Shown here in pieces: positions 11,316 to 23,655 of a stretch of DNA of 64,000 nucleotides. The notes beneath the pieces are model-generated. The model was not told the DNA's origin and searched no databases. It was given only the letters and a program-made list of their open reading frames with translations. Made by a program: the position numbers and the translations under genes. The stretch is taken from contig JABCPU010000234.1 of NCBI GenBank assembly GCA_016800925.1, forward strand, positions 1 to 64,000, given 5' to 3'. How positions within the stretch are numbered: the first letter of the stretch is position 1; each line of letters opens with the position of its first letter. The stretch comes from Suillus spraguei (taxonomy: Eukaryota; Basidiomycota; Agaricomycetes; Boletales; Suillaceae).

Positions 11316-12298
11316 TGATGCATCAAGTCTGTTAGTTTTCAGTAATAGGTAATGCATCAACTCTGTACATTACAAAGTGTCATATACCATACTTCTAATC
11401 TCAGATCCGACCATATCCGATCAGATCTGATCAATTCCATATCCGTCCGGTCCACAGATCCTGCCCGGACCACCCATCCGAAGGTGCTCACTTCTCGCAC
11501 CTTAACTCCCTTGTGTATATCTGCATCTATCTCCTTTCGTCATTCCTCCTGTTTCCGGTATTCCGGCTGTTTATATTTCCGTCCTGTGTTACTGATCCGT
11601 TTCCTGTGTTCATTTCCGATTCATGCTTACTGATCCACTGTGCATTAACTAATAGACTTCCGTTACACTTCGTACATAGCCCTCGGTCCCGGACTTGCTG
11701 ATTATCCGTCTTAGATACTTACAGTATATAAACCACTTGTAGATCTCTGTAGAACCTTAGTTCGAATATCATCTTAGATTCTACTCATTCTGCCTCCTCC
11801 GGACTTAAGCCACTTTCTGCTTAAGTCACCTCCCGAGACTTAGGATTGATTCCTATAGTCTATATCTCCGACTCTATCTTTGGATAGTCTATCTCCGTTA
11901 GTTTCTAGTTAGGAACTCGTTCTGAAACTAGCCTTAATCTCTGTCCTCTCCTTACGTTCCGAATAACCTTTGGACGTATCATATCCGACACCTTCGGGTA
12001 CCCGGATCCATCACGCAACTCCTTCCGGGTCTTCGGACGAATAACTCCTCCCTGAAATAAGAGGCATTACTCGAGAAAGGGGCACAGTGCACGAACTGAG
12101 GCCAAAGCCCTTCGGATCTCTCTACCCTTGAGTACAGTCTTAACACAAAGCCTCACAATGCATTGGTGATGCATTAGAACATGCTAACTATCAGACTTGA
12201 GTACCTTGTGTAGTACTATACTTTGCTCTTCCCCTGGCCGGTTATTAACCCCGGTAACTTTAAGACGGTAACTTTGAGACCGGCAACTTCATGCATCA
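11316..12298. repeat. Subterminal palindromic motifs, left end
   Basis: Motifs around ATGCAT occur at 11316-11325 (TGATGCATCA), 11350-11359, 12156-12165, 12167-12176 and 12289-12298. TGATGCATCA and CAATGCATTG are perfect palindromes. They flank the nested solo LTR. Repeated subterminal motifs of this kind are usually transposase binding sites; that is an inference here. Confidence 0.65.
11378..12145 (+). mobile_element. Solo LTR Z1 inside the KDZ element
   Basis: A 768-bp unit from TGTCATATACC to GTCTTAACA with a perfect 5-bp target duplication CAAAG (11373-11377 and 12146-12150). A second copy, Z2, is at 57791-58561. No internal retrotransposon region is present, so this is a recombination product between two LTRs. 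Confidence 0.9.
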
Positions 12299-12356
12299 GT
12301 GATGTAATACAAGGTACACTACATAGGTACCAACAGTAGACAGAAAATCCGAAGCA

Positions 12357-15300
12357 TCAGGGCATATTACCAGGGATCGGTAACATGGCAGTCAGATTGC
12401 CCAGTATATCTTGTGGAGAAATAAATGGGGCCCATATGCTGTGAAACCGGGCAGCGAGGCGATGGCAAATATTGGCTTGCTGCGATGCATAAGCACGTAG
12501 GCCTTCATCCCAGGCAGCAGCCTCACGGTGGGCAGCAGTTCCTGGTTCTTCTCCATTGCAGGGGTGGACTCGTAGACCCGGAGGACTCCCTGCCCTTCCC
12601 ACCAATTTGCCTGCCAATTAAAAAATTGCAGGACCCGGCGCATCTCCTCCTGGAGAAGATCTACTTCTTCAGCCCAACGAAGCGCCCTAGCATGGGATTT
12701 ACACCATTCGACGCGAACACCTAGCAAATACTGAGATTAATTCCACCCAAACGAAAAAAAATCAAAACGAAGCCTTACCATCGACATCCTCACCATCTGC
12801 ACAGCCGTCCACACCGTCCATCATCCAAATCCATGTTAGCCTTCGCCTTCCCTCTCCCTGAGTGGCAAATGGATCAATGAGTGGCTTCACATCGTCATCA
12901 GAGAGGTCCTGCAACCGCCCGTGCCAATCTACTTTCTTCAGAATGGGTGCAAGACGTTTGAGCGCCCCCCATGCGGTCCTATAGCGCTTCACGCAGGCCG
13001 CCTGCCTGGCATGTACATGTGTGAGTGCATTTTGAGCCCGAGTGTTGGCCCCTTGGCCTCGAATCCACTCTCTCTTAAAATTTAAGAGGGAGCAGTGTAC
13101 ACGGAGGCACTGCCTAAGTTCTTCTAAAGTGTCGTGAGCTTGCGCAAACTGCAACTCCCACTTGATATGCTGGAGGTGGGGATCGCAAGCATTGCCATTC
13201 AATGCAGACGGGAGCCACAGTTTTATGAGCTCAGCATTATTGAGATCACTGGTTGCTGACGCGGTGACAAGCACTTGCACCGATGGCACGTACAGAAGTT
13301 GGGTCTGCCTCCATGAGTCAATCTTTCGACGAAGAGAAATCCTTGTGCGGAGGACACTCAATTTCTGTGTATCTGTGGCATAAACACCCAGATTGTCGGC
13401 TACGACCTTCAAACGCCGTCTTGTAGAAACTTTTAGCGTGGTAAGGGAGACACAGGCTAATCACTCACTGTTCTTCTTCGAGGTCCATACCTGATGCAAC
13501 AAGTACACTTGGTGATACGTCAGGGTGAAGTGAAAGATCTACACCACGCTCGAGCTCCTCGGCCTCGAGCTGGGCCAAACTCAAGCGTGCACTGGCTTGC
13601 GTAATTGCTGGTCGATATATTAAGTAGGGTACACCAAAGAGATATCAAACCAAACTTACTGATGCCTTTCGGCTCTAATGGGTTGGTAACTGTCGTATCA
13701 TTCGGGTTTTCCTCCCATGCCTCCATTTCAGCCTTCCAGGCCATGCGGTTTTCAGAAGAAATGACGCTATCAAACTCCTTGAAAGCAGCACCGTGTTCGG
13801 CCTTTTCTGTCTGAGCTTCTTTTATCTTGAGCAAGAGCAATGATCCTAAGACCAACTCTATCAGTTTTCATGCATGTAATACCACGCAACTAGAGCTCAC
13901 CGAGTCCAACCATTTTCTTCCAGTTCCAGTCGCCAAAATGGTCGTCTAGTGTGTCTCGACGACATCCTGGACCCATAGCCTTCGTGCTTGAAGCTACAGG
14001 ATTGATATTGGACCAGCCTCGCTCTGGTGCCTCGCCATCTGTGTGCCCCACAAAGCGAGTAAAGTTGAACAAAAAATGGTTTGGCACTTGGAGATGTGCG
14101 CAGGGAGATGAAACTTAGGCACAAAAAAACGGATCATCCTCGCAACATAATTCAAGTGGTGTGAAGGCGGCAAAGACAGCATGCACGACCAAAGATGCTT
14201 GTGCCATTGGCAAGCAATGTCATATGACACGTTCAAGGCATCCACCGTCGAGTGTCATAGTGATGAGAAAAACAAATAATCCATGTTCAAGTACCTGATT
14301 GTGTTTGTCAGATCAGATCATAAAATCAGTGAGAAAACACACTTCTCTCCCTTTTGAAGGTCGCCGACTCCATTGGGACGCTTCATGTTATGACGTGCGC
14401 AATCAACAGTACCCACTCCCATTGCCGCAAGTCCTTGAGACGATTTGGTTTCTGCCATATTCACGGCATTATGGTTCGAGCATGTGCTTTTCTGTAAGTT
14501 AGAATGGTCAGATGGCATCTTGATGCAAGCGGTGAAGAAACATACCTCTTGTATGTCTCCAATCCTGTCCAAGATGTCAGACTTGTAAGATTTCTCCTCT
14601 ACAAAATAAGCCCAACCTTGTGAAAGGCTGGGATCAGTCTCGTCGGATGACACGGCACGTCTTTTCAGACGAAAGTTGGCATCAATCGCTAGAAAAGACC
14701 ATAAAGCCAACTGGGACATGATCAGCGCTCCCGACCACCTCATGATATACATCAGACTCACCCTTTGGCCTTCGGGGCATCTTGCCAATCATCTGAGAGA
14801 TTTTTCCCAGGTTGCAGACATGCAGGGCATAGCACAGCACACTGACCCTCTGAAGTACCTGCCACACCACTTGGATCATGGCCACGACCTGAGCGTTTTA
14901 ACATCACTAAATGACGCCATTGACGAATCATGCGCATGAAAGATTCATAACGGTCCTGAAGCGACAGTGTGAACTGAGAAATTAACACTTAGAGAGATTA
15001 AAACTTACCTTTTGTCGTGTCAAGCCCGTGTTGTCTGTTAAACGAACCAGCGAATGATAAAACTCGTATGTGGAGGTCTTTGATTCAAAGGATAGGACAT
15101 GATAGTGATGAAGAACACAAAATGTTGTGGCCGATCGTGGATCAGTAGAAGTCGATGTATACCAACCAGCACACAATAGTTGCTTGGTATGTGTCTGGGA
15201 GGTCGTGCAACCACAGAAGTCCAGCCCAATCTCATGTACGCCATTTGTGTCAATGAGAACAAATTCATCATTGAATGCTTTCTTTGGAAGAATACACCGT

Positions 15301-16133
15301 TTGCCAATTGTATGACCAAGCTGTACGCGAAGACCCATAGTTTTCAATGAAATGTGCTGAAAAAATTGACCAGTCCATTCCTAGGAGGCTAATGAGCGAT
15401 CAGGACTTTCACAGCTAAGAAATAAAGCTGACCTCTATATGATGAGTAGGCAACCATATGTGATACTGGATGATACAGAGACCACAGTATAATTGTGAAT
15501 CTAAGCAGTCCTGACACTGATATTGAGGGGGAGTCGATGTTGGACATGGACATCCAGGACACACATCAGAAGTGTAACCTCCGCGTCCCTCGTGCTGCAG
15601 CAGTTCTGCCAGAAATAAATCGCGTTCATTCATCCAGATGAGAATGGGGTCATCCTAAGGTTTCATTCAATGGGAGCAATCACTTATCACTAAATTAAAC
15701 ATACCGTGGGCATTCGCTTGTGCCCTGGTGTATTCTCTGAATCGTCTAGTAGTACAAACGGATCTGGTTCTCCGAAATCATATGAAAGATCACAGAAATC
15801 CTCTCCTGGAACAGCAGATTGATTGTCATGTTCATAAGATGGTGATACAGACATGGTTCCCCGGATTTGCTGCCTAGAAACCTTCAAAATTCCATCTCGG
15901 CAGGACGAAAATGTGAAAGAGGCATGGATTGGTGCTTGGGAACGCTGGTTGGGTGGTGTATAGTGGTTTAGTCGAGCTCGCTTTTGGCTTGGGTTTGATT
16001 GCCCATGCCCATGGCTATTGATTTGGTGGAAGGTCCACGGAAGAGGTGCGGCCTGAATAGTTTGCAAGGAAGGACCTGATGATTCATTGTTGGCACTTGT
16101 GCTAGCCCGCATTCCAGTTGACTGATTCAACAT
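12357..16133 (-). pseudogene. KDZ transposase with N-terminal CxC2 cysteine-cluster region
   Basis: Multi-exon minus-strand gene starting at 16133. The N-terminal exons carry the CxC2 zinc-like region (MNERDLFLAELLQHEGRGG, CPGCPCP, CQDC, CGLC, then LGHTIGKRC and FCGCTTSQTHTKQLL). The KDZ catalytic core follows: IDANFRLKRR, HNAVN, GVGTVDCARHN, VGDLQKGE, VSYDIACQWHKHL, VPKFHLPAHI and HTDGEAPERGWSNINP, ending with a helical C-terminus (ALRWAEEVDLLQEEMRRVL, EGLRAYASQQA). Introns are about 35-60 nt. Two frameshifts are visible: one at a six-base homopolymer (14071-14076) between the CQ and FNFTRF motifs, and one at about 12550-12610. The protein would cut and integrate the element through its Asp/Glu residues; this copy is probably inactive unless the indels are sequencing errors. 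Confidence 0.85.
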
Positions 16134-16135
16134 CG

Positions 16136-16990
16136 CAATGGCTGGCTGCAGAACTTTTCGTTTCGAAACTTCTCACGCCAGAAAGACCGGGATCCAACGC
16201 AACACGAACAAGACCATATGCCATTGATGAAACTCTACAGAACAACTAAAATAGTGCCCAGGGTTCCACCATCTCCACTTTGCCCTGATCAATAGCCTCC
16301 CAAAGCAGCCTCTCCCCAATTGCAATGGATTCAACTTCATGATATTCAGCATTTTGAATGCCCAGAACACAGTTCAATGTGTCTTCCCTAGTAGCATTGA
16401 TAAATATTATTAAAAAAATGACTGAAACAAACTGGATTTACCAGCCTGCTACGACGCCAATGTGAGAACCACGAACAATATAAAAGAATTGCTTTCGCTT
16501 GATTTGCACTAAAATTGTATTAGCGATAAGGCAAATTCAAAGTACTGTTGTTGACACACCTGGTATATTGTAATAGATGCCCTTGTAGCAATGAAGTCGG
16601 CATTCATCTGCATCTGCCAGTGATCGTGCTGCATCCTGTAAATCTGAGCTACATTCATAGACAGTGATGAGATTTGGTGGCGCCGTGGAGACTGCATTAT
16701 TGATCTGGATGGAAGACAGGATACGCAAGCCTTCAATGAAGAATGGTACCTGGGAGTGCATGATTGTTAGTGCAGGGACTGGAGAGGGACAGTACGTGCC
16801 CTCTATAATACCTCTATATAGACCTGCAAAGCGACGTATGTGTCTTGTGGGCATTTGACTTACTGAAATTGTCAAGATTCAGACACGAGGAGCCTGTTCA
16901 ATACATTTAACATGTATTAGACTTACCAGAAAAGAAACGGTGTGTTGGAGAGAAGCTCGAAGGTTCTGAAACTTGCATTTGAGTTGCTGA
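16136..16990 (-). CDS. Small accessory gene of the KDZ element, possible RNase H1-N/viroplasmin-like domain
   Basis: Minus-strand gene immediately upstream of the transposase, apparently with small introns near 16870-16950, 16510-16560 and 16380-16440. The largest exon (about 16555-16875) reads RHIRRFAGLYRGIIEGTYCP and a region with VPFFIEGLRILSSIQI. The next exons read KRKQFFYIVRGSHIGVVAGW and IQNAEYHEVESIAIGERLL. The pattern of aromatic residues, Gly-x-x-x-Gly-hydrophobic-x-x-x-Trp and a following Val-Gly turn resembles the RNase H1 N-terminal (viroplasmin) fold seen in many agaricomycete proteins. This is a resemblance by eye only. The 3' limit against the transposase start is uncertain. 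Confidence 0.4.
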
Positions 16991-17760
16991 AAGTAGGAGG
17001 ATAGGATGAACTTAGCCGTTGTTCACGGTGGTGTATAGATTACATAATATGGTCCAACCACTTATTTCGGTCCGACCATACAGTTCACAGCTGTAAGTAT
17101 CAGTTATAATTGAAGCCATTCACCTACATGTTGCAGCTGAGGACCACCGTGATCCATGGAACAACAATGCAGTGATATGTTTACCTATATATGAGTCACC
17201 ATGTGTGGACAACAGCTCAGTTTTGCATCCAACTACTGGGTGGCGTCACGGCGTCACTTCATTCACACTGAATACTAACTTGAATGAATGCTAACAACAG
17301 CTCGAATTCAGGGGAACTCGTTAATCCTCATGCTACATAGGTAAGTCTATGATGAAATTATTGCGAAAGCATGTCATGATGATGTATATATCACTCCCAG
17401 GCAGGTATCTTTAGTCCATTCCTCTGAGATAGCAAGTCTCTCTCGGACTTACCATCTTACTGTGTTTTATGGTCCGACCATCTGCAGCATAAGTGCTTCC
17501 TAGGTGAGTCTACAATCATATTTATTGACAAAGGTATGTCATCATGATATATATACTACTCCCAGGTGTCTTTTGTCTATTCTTTCTGAGTATGCAAGTC
17601 TCACCCCAACTTATCATCTTACTGTATGTTTTACAGTCCGACCTTCACACCAATCGAAGACTTGTTGTTTGGGTCCAAATAGTGTAAGGGTCTATTTAAA
17701 CGCTTCGTTCTTTTGCTCCTCACGATCCAAGGTTACTTTGCAGTCCCTCCATTTTTCACC
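16991..17760. other. Divergent intergenic region between KDZ-element genes
   Basis: AT-rich sequence between minus-strand and plus-strand genes, probably a two-way promoter region. A phrase with GGTCCGACCAT/CAGTCCGACC recurs near 17048, 17470 and 17635, and a segment with ATATATATCACTCCCAGG is repeated near 17380 and 17550, so part of the region is an old direct duplication. No gene seen. Confidence 0.5.
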
Positions 17761-18449
17761 ATGGCATGCCCAACATTATACAAAACTCATCAGGCTAGAC
17801 TACAAGCAGCGAGAGAAAAGTGCCATCGTCATTATCAAAAGTAAGTGATGAAGTGACGGTATCTAGGAGTCAAGTTAACCAAAAGACTCCCCAGGTTTCG
17901 AGAGTCTATCCTGGCCAAGAGGCGTCAGTCACGCAAAGAAAAAAAATCGCAAGGCAGTGAACCTTCGGACGACGAAGATGAACCAATGTATGTACTGCGT
18001 AGACTTGGTTGTGTTAAGGTGTCTGACTTTTACATCAGTGAAACCTTACATGACTGCATTGCTACAGTTAAGTACGCCAAGGATGACTTCATGGCCTATG
18101 TGAAAGTCCACAATGATTCTTCGACCTCCTCGTGGATGAGTACTCCAAAACGATGCCTGACCCCAAGTTACACCCTACCGCGAATGGAGACAAGTCTATA
18201 TTCGAGCGCGCTATCACACGCTTGGAAGACTTCCTCGACCAAGCTAATTGCGGGCTTGATGGTATCCTTCAGATGTGTGGTGTGAGTGATGAGTGGCGTG
18301 CTGCAGATGGTGTCTGCAGGTTCATGAGGGAGATGATAGGGATGATCAAAGACATCTTGTTGTGTCTGGTGGAGGGCGGAGACGGTGAACTATCAATCGC
18401 TTTCATGGGGAATGAGTTGTGGTACCAGGAGTACAAATTCCCTGTCTAG
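17761..18449 (+). pseudogene. KDZ-element accessory gene 1, basic N-terminus
   Basis: Starts MACPTLYKTHQARLQAAREK at 17761. Exon 1 ends at 17840, followed by a 54-nt intron (17841-17894), and exon 2 opens in phase with FRESILAKRRQSRKEKKS. The short start, the Lys/Arg-rich helix and the acidic stretch (PSDDEDEP) match small genes I know to accompany KDZ transposons in agaricomycetes. A one-base frameshift near 18115 is needed to reach the second conserved part (TRLEDFLDQANCGLDGI, WRAADGVCRFMREMIG), which is open to 18449. Possible role: DNA-binding helper or regulator; not established. Confidence 0.55.
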
Positions 18450-19356
18450 TTAGTACATGCCCTGTAGAGCTTCTATCTTGGTTTGCAAGACCTCCAGAAT
18501 ACAATTACAGATGACAGTTTGAAGTGTAGGGGGGCTATGCGCAGATCTCTTTGCAAAGACATGTGCAGGCGCACGGCTCTGTGATTCAACTGCTCTCTTC
18601 TCACCATGTCCATGTCGCAGATTGCAGTCCTCACGCATGACCAGCACGATATGCTTAAAAACATTTTTACCTGCTTGTAAAATTGCTCGTTCCGGGTCAG
18701 TGGAAGAGCGGGAATTTTTTTGGGAGAGCATTTACTCCCAGTGGTTCGCAACTTGGCCTGAACGTGCTGTGCATTTGGGGAGATACCTCACGATCAAGTG
18801 TTGTCTGACCTGCAGGAGACATCACTCATTGAAGCCATTAGGCGCCGTTGTCGAGTATGTCACGACTCATTTCATGTTAAGGGGGACATATATTGACTGT
18901 AGGAGAAGCACCTTCAGAGTTTTGTACTTATGAACACGTTGTATCAAGAGACACGTGTGATGCTGAAGGAGCATTTTCCTGCGAGGAAGTCGAGAAGGTG
19001 AGAGATTCTGGCTGGGTCTTGTACCACAAAAATTGATTCAGTATATCAGGGGATAGACGAGGTAGTCAGTCTGTGTGCACACAAAGTGAGAGGATGTGGG
19101 CGTGTCATTATATGTATTATATGTGTAGATCTAGTGTAGATATTGAGAACTTGCCTTGCGCGGCGCATAAATGAGTTAAATTAGTGAAGCTCTAGACATA
19201 TATATTATCAATAAGGACTGCACAGAAGAAGTTGAGGATCACCGTACTTGAATCTTGTCTCCCGTGGTTATTTGCCTCCCCAAGATTGACCGCCATACCT
19301 GTGAAAGTGCGCTCCATGCATTTTCTTCATTTTTTTAAAAACTTACCCTGCTAAAG
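18450..19356. other. Noncoding part of the KDZ element
   Basis: Between two plus-strand accessory genes. Open frames here have no recognisable motif and look like chance. A putative promoter for the next gene would lie near 19300. Confidence 0.4.
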
Positions 19357-21451
19357 ATGGCGGGCAAGAAGTGGGCTACTCCAGAGCAAGAGGAATTTCT
19401 CCTCAGCTTCATGTCTGAGTTCCGCGAGAGTGCTGCAACCAAGAACTATGATGATTTCTTCACGCGCATCTGGGCTCTATGGTTCAAAAGGTGGTCTGAG
19501 GAATGTGTCATCTTCAAAGACATGCCAGATGACTATGTTCGCACCCTGGACGACATTAAGGCTCTGGCAAGAGCAGTTTAGATGCGTCAGCAAGTAAGAA
19601 CATGCATGAAAACCAGATAAAACACATACTGATTGATTTTACAGCAACTGGTTACCTGGTATAGGTGGCAGATAAACCCTGCACGTCATGCTCGCTCAAA
19701 AGGCGCCAGGGGCGTGCTGAAATTTGATACCGTCTTAGGTGGGGGCATGGAACTCAAAGGTACATGGGCACCCCAAAAAATCGATATTTACTCGCACAAA
19801 TTCTATGAAGCGAAGGTTAAGAATGTTGCAGACAATGCGATTACAACAGAAAACATCACCAATAGAGGCCTGAAGCTAAACAAGTGCTGTGAGATCACGC
19901 GGCAGATGTACTTGGAGGAAAGCGAGTCTGTCAAAGTGGATATTGATAGGAAGTATCACAAGGCAAAAGCAAATTTCGCAAAAAAGCGCCAGCAGCTGAA
20001 GTCTGGGAAGCCATTAAAACTCGATGATGCCACAAAAGTGAAGTACGTACCTACTAATCAATTGAATGTCACATTACTGACTTCAATCCTCTGCGGTAGA
20101 GCTATTCGGGAGCTAGGTCCAATGCTTGACCGCATCCTCAAATATCTTGTGCACATTGCGGGCGGGTGGAAGTTTACGGTTCTTATGGGAGGTCGTGATC
20201 CTAGGACGGGTGAAACATCAGTTTTCAAGTGAGCAACATTCGCAAACATAAGGAAAACTGTGCTTATCGTAATCAAGCTATCACGTAGGCGAACTTCAAA
20301 GTGGTGCCCAGTTCAATCATGTGTACAAAGACTTCGATGGAATGCAAGCTGCATTCCTAGCATTCGTTCAAAACGCTCTCAGTATGGCTGAAGTTTCTAA
20401 ATTCAGAGACACAGACTTACGTGCTCCCCAATCAGCATTTGAGTCTACCCTACCACATGATGAGACGGCAGAGGATGAAGATGAAGAGTCCTCATCAGAC
20501 TGGGACTTTGACGAAGATAACAACAATAGACGAGGAAAGAGTGTTGAGGAGGATATGAGTCAAGTCAAGGATCTCGCACTCTTTGATACAAACAACCTGT
20601 ATCGCATGACTCCCCAATCTGCCAGTGATGAAATTCTCAAGGATCACGCTGTGAGTAATAGCTTACCAATATGCAGTGAAATGTGTCTCACTGTGCGCAC
20701 AGAGTGGCTCACATACTACTCCATTGGATACCCTCTTGGATTCTGCATTTCCCAAAGTGTTTCCCACAACTGCTAGCCAGGCATCAGCTGATGCATCAAC
20801 GGCGCTTGGCAGCATGGCTGGAACTGTTGATAATTCATCGCTCGCTACCAAATTTCTTTCTCACTCTACTGCTTTCGACCCCATCGTAGAAGGCACCGCC
20901 GATTTCTCTGCCTTTGATCCCCATGCTTTCACTGCTATTGTCAACAATCCCTACTTTGAGCCTGGTGTCCTTGACAATGACTGGTCCATGCGGGCCCTTG
21001 ATACTACCGACAAGTCGTCAGATTTCCCTGCGCAGTCTCCCGCCAACCTGACATCTCCAGACGACTGTGATTGCCCCCATCAAATCAAGAAATGGAGGTG
21101 CTGCTCCCTGCTGTCCCATCTGCGAATAGTGAGGAAGAACAGGACGACGATTCACTTCTCAACCAGCCGGAGGTTCATCCTCGCTGTGGGGCACACAGAC
21201 GGCATGTTGACAGATCCCCGGCTCCTACATCATCCATGGACCCACCTACATTGCCAGTGCACATGGAGATAAACGCGCCTCGTCTCCGTGCACGTAACAA
21301 TGTTCCCTTCAATCCACGAGAGCGTGATAACAACATTGGAGTCCCGGCACGTCGTGCTTGCCCCACAGACTCATGGAAGTACGTCCATTTTATTTTGTTG
21401 CAAAAACACGCTAATAACTCCACAGAAAGGCTCGGCACTCTTGAATGGTAG
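19357..21451 (+). pseudogene. KDZ-element accessory gene 2, expanded agaricomycete hypothetical family
   Basis: Exon 1 (19357-19593) begins MAGKKWATPEQEEFLLSFM and has a TAG at 19579 where CAG would fit. The intron 19594-19644 splices in phase to QLVTWYRWQINPARHARSK and a long exon ending near 20229. That exon contains SHKFYEAKVKNVADN and TSILCGRAIRELGPMLDRIL. A third exon (about 20290-20650) holds FNHVYKDFDGMQAAFLAFVQ and an acidic tract. The last part (20676-21451) is low-complexity Ser/Thr/Pro-rich with another frame change near 21070. The pattern of a 'KW-TPEQ-EFL' start, then a Trp-rich exon, then FxxWVxxAL-type helix is a lineage-expanded family of unknown function, often near transposons. 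The stop and frame changes suggest decay. Confidence 0.5.
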
Positions 21452-21897
21452 GGTTGTGAGAGTCTGGTCAATGTCCTACATTTAGAGTGTGTGTATATAC
21501 TTGTAACAACGTCCTGTATCAAATATTGTGTCGCACCTGCAATACAGTTATTTTGACTCCATACTACATAATCAGAACAAGGTGGCGGAATGGAGTGAGG
21601 GACTTAGTGAATTCAAAGCTTGAATGGACTTAGTGAATTCAAAACTCGAACCCTATTACTAATCCCAACGGAGAGCTGGAACAGGTAAGAGGCCTACTTA
21701 AAGTGAATACTGAGTACTGAGTAGCCGAACGCCAAAGAATTAGAGTATGTAAGCAGAAAAAGACAGAAAGAGACCTACTAAAGTGAGTACTGAGTGGCTG
21801 GATACCAAAGAATTAGAGTATGTAAGCAAGGTGCTATCAGGGCGAAGCGGGAAGCAAGGAGTAGGTAAGCAAGGTACTGCCGGGAGCAGGGTATATA
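21452..21897. other. Noncoding part of the KDZ element before the Tc1 insertion
   Basis: Contains short direct repeats (ACTTAGTGAATTCAAA near 21601 and 21629; GTAAGCA.., AGTGAATACTGAGTACTGAG near 21698 and 21781) but no gene. Confidence 0.5.
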
Positions 21898-23513
21898 CAG
21901 TGGCTCAAAAAACTGTCCGCATGTTTTGACATTTTTCACTATCTATGATATTGTGTGAGAATGAACAAATTCCTCAAGGACATACTTATACCACATTGTA
22001 GTATGGCTTCAGGGCTTTTATTTGAGCCCTACACCGTGGGAATCGGCGGAGATATGGTGGAGATATAAGGCTTATAAAATGATGACTCATGTGGACAGTT
22101 TTTTGAGTGTATATTAAAACTATATAAATCATTATTTATGACACCATAAAAAATCATGCCACTATTATATAAATTATAAAGTGGTGTCATTATGTTATTT
22201 TATGACTATATCTAACTATATAAACCAGAATATCTCATGTATCATAGTCATAATCACCATGAAAGCCATCTCCTCTGCTCAAAGAGATAATATCCTCTCT
22301 CTGTCTTATGCTGGCCTCTCTGCTCGCCAAATTTCCTCTAGAACTGGAGTATGCAAGTCCACTGTGGCCAAGTTCATCAAAGAAAGCCACCCAGACAAGG
22401 AAAACTCTTGTGGAGGACGTCCATCCAAGCTTACCTCTACTGACAAAAGGGCTATTATCCAACATATCACTACAGGAAAGGCTGATAATGCTGTCAAGCC
22501 ACCCATTATATCAATTCCACCATCACTACCCCTGTCTCTTCACAAACTGTGAGGAATGTTCTCAAGGCAGCTCATCTCAAGGCAGTAACAAAGAAGAAAA
22601 AGCCTCTTCTCTCCATCAAACATAGGCAAGAAGACTAGCCTTTGCCTTAGCTCATCAACACTGGACTGTAGAGGACTGGAAGCGTGTTATATGGTCAGAT
22701 GAGACCAAAATCAATAGGATTGGGTCAGATGGGAAGGTGTATGTATGGAAAAAGAAGGGAGATGGCCTAACAGACAGAGAGGTTAATGGGACTGTCAAGT
22801 TTGGAGGAGGTTCTTTAATGGTATGGGGCTGTATGGGATGGAATGGTGTGGGAATGCTTGCTGAGGTTGAGGGGAAGATGAATGCTGAGCAGTATGTGGA
22901 CATTTTAAATGACCACTTGCTGCCTAGCTTGGCAGAATCAGGGATTGATGAAGAAGATATCATTTTCCAACAGGATAATGATCCCAAGCACACATCCAGA
23001 AGAGCTAGGGAATGGTTTGAAGAACATAACATCAATGTTCTTGACTGGCCAGCACAGTCTACTGATGTCAATGTCATTGAACATCTCTGGGGAACACTCA
23101 AGAAAAAGCTTCAAGCCTATGAAAACCCCCCTAAAGGAGTATGGGAGCTTTGGGAGAGAGTAGCAGTGGAATGGGGAAAGATCACAGCTGAGGATTGCCA
23201 GAAATTAATTGAGAGTATGCCTAGAAGGATAGAGGCAGTAATTAAAGCCAAGGGAGGTCATACAAAATACTAGAATACCTGGTTATTACTGTAAAATACT
23301 TGAGTCAAAAAACTGTCCGCATGAGTCACCATTTTGTGAGCCTTGTATCTCCACCATATCTCCACCGATTCCCACGGTGTAGGGCTCAAATGAAAGCCCT
23401 GAAGCCATACTACAATGTGGTATAAGCATGTTTTTGAGGCATTTGTTTGTTCTCACACAATATTATAGATAGTGAAAAATGCCAAAACATGCGGACAGTT
23501 TTTTGAGCCACTG
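21898..23513 (+). mobile_element. Tc1/mariner element with about 210-bp terminal inverted repeats
   Basis: 1616 bp flanked by TA (21896-21897 and 23514-23515). The ends are CAGTGGCTCAAAAAACTGTC and its inverse. The inverted repeats run about 210 bp, and each arm ends internally with an inverted copy of the outer motif (GGACAGTTTTTTGAG). It carries one transposase gene and is inserted in the KDZ element. Confidence 0.93.
22260..23273 (+). pseudogene. Tc1-type DD34E transposase, two frameshifts
   Basis: The N-terminal paired-like helix-turn-helix begins MKAISSAQRDNILSLSYAGL, with a second helix pair around GGRPSKLTSTDKRAII. The catalytic domain has WSDETKI, QQDNDPKHT and VNVIEHLWGTLKKKL; 34 residues lie between the second Asp and the Glu, as in Tc1. 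The box normally read Ser-Pro-Asp before the Glu is Ser-Thr-Asp here. Frameshifts near 22500 and 22628 break the frame between the DNA-binding and catalytic parts, so this copy is probably inactive, although the catalytic half (22680-23273) is open. Confidence 0.88.
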
Positions 23514-23577
23514 TAGGGCACGATGGATGGACGAGTGCTAAATATGGACAGCACAGCCCAAATATGTACCGGACAGA

Positions 23578-23655
23578 TGATGCATCACTGTCAGATCCCT
23601 GATGCATTAATAATGCATCACAAAGCTAGGCTACTTAGCCTGCTCTAATGCATCA
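23578..23655. repeat. Subterminal palindromic motifs, right end
   Basis: Motifs at 23578-23587 (TGATGCATCA), 23600-23609, 23611-23620 and 23646-23655. Measured from the right end of the element the outermost copy occupies positions 19-28, the same as at the left end. Confidence 0.65.

Noticed and set aside
11316..23655. Telomere-like repeats
   Set aside because: The ATGCAT motifs are dispersed and palindromic, not tandem TTAGGG-type arrays.
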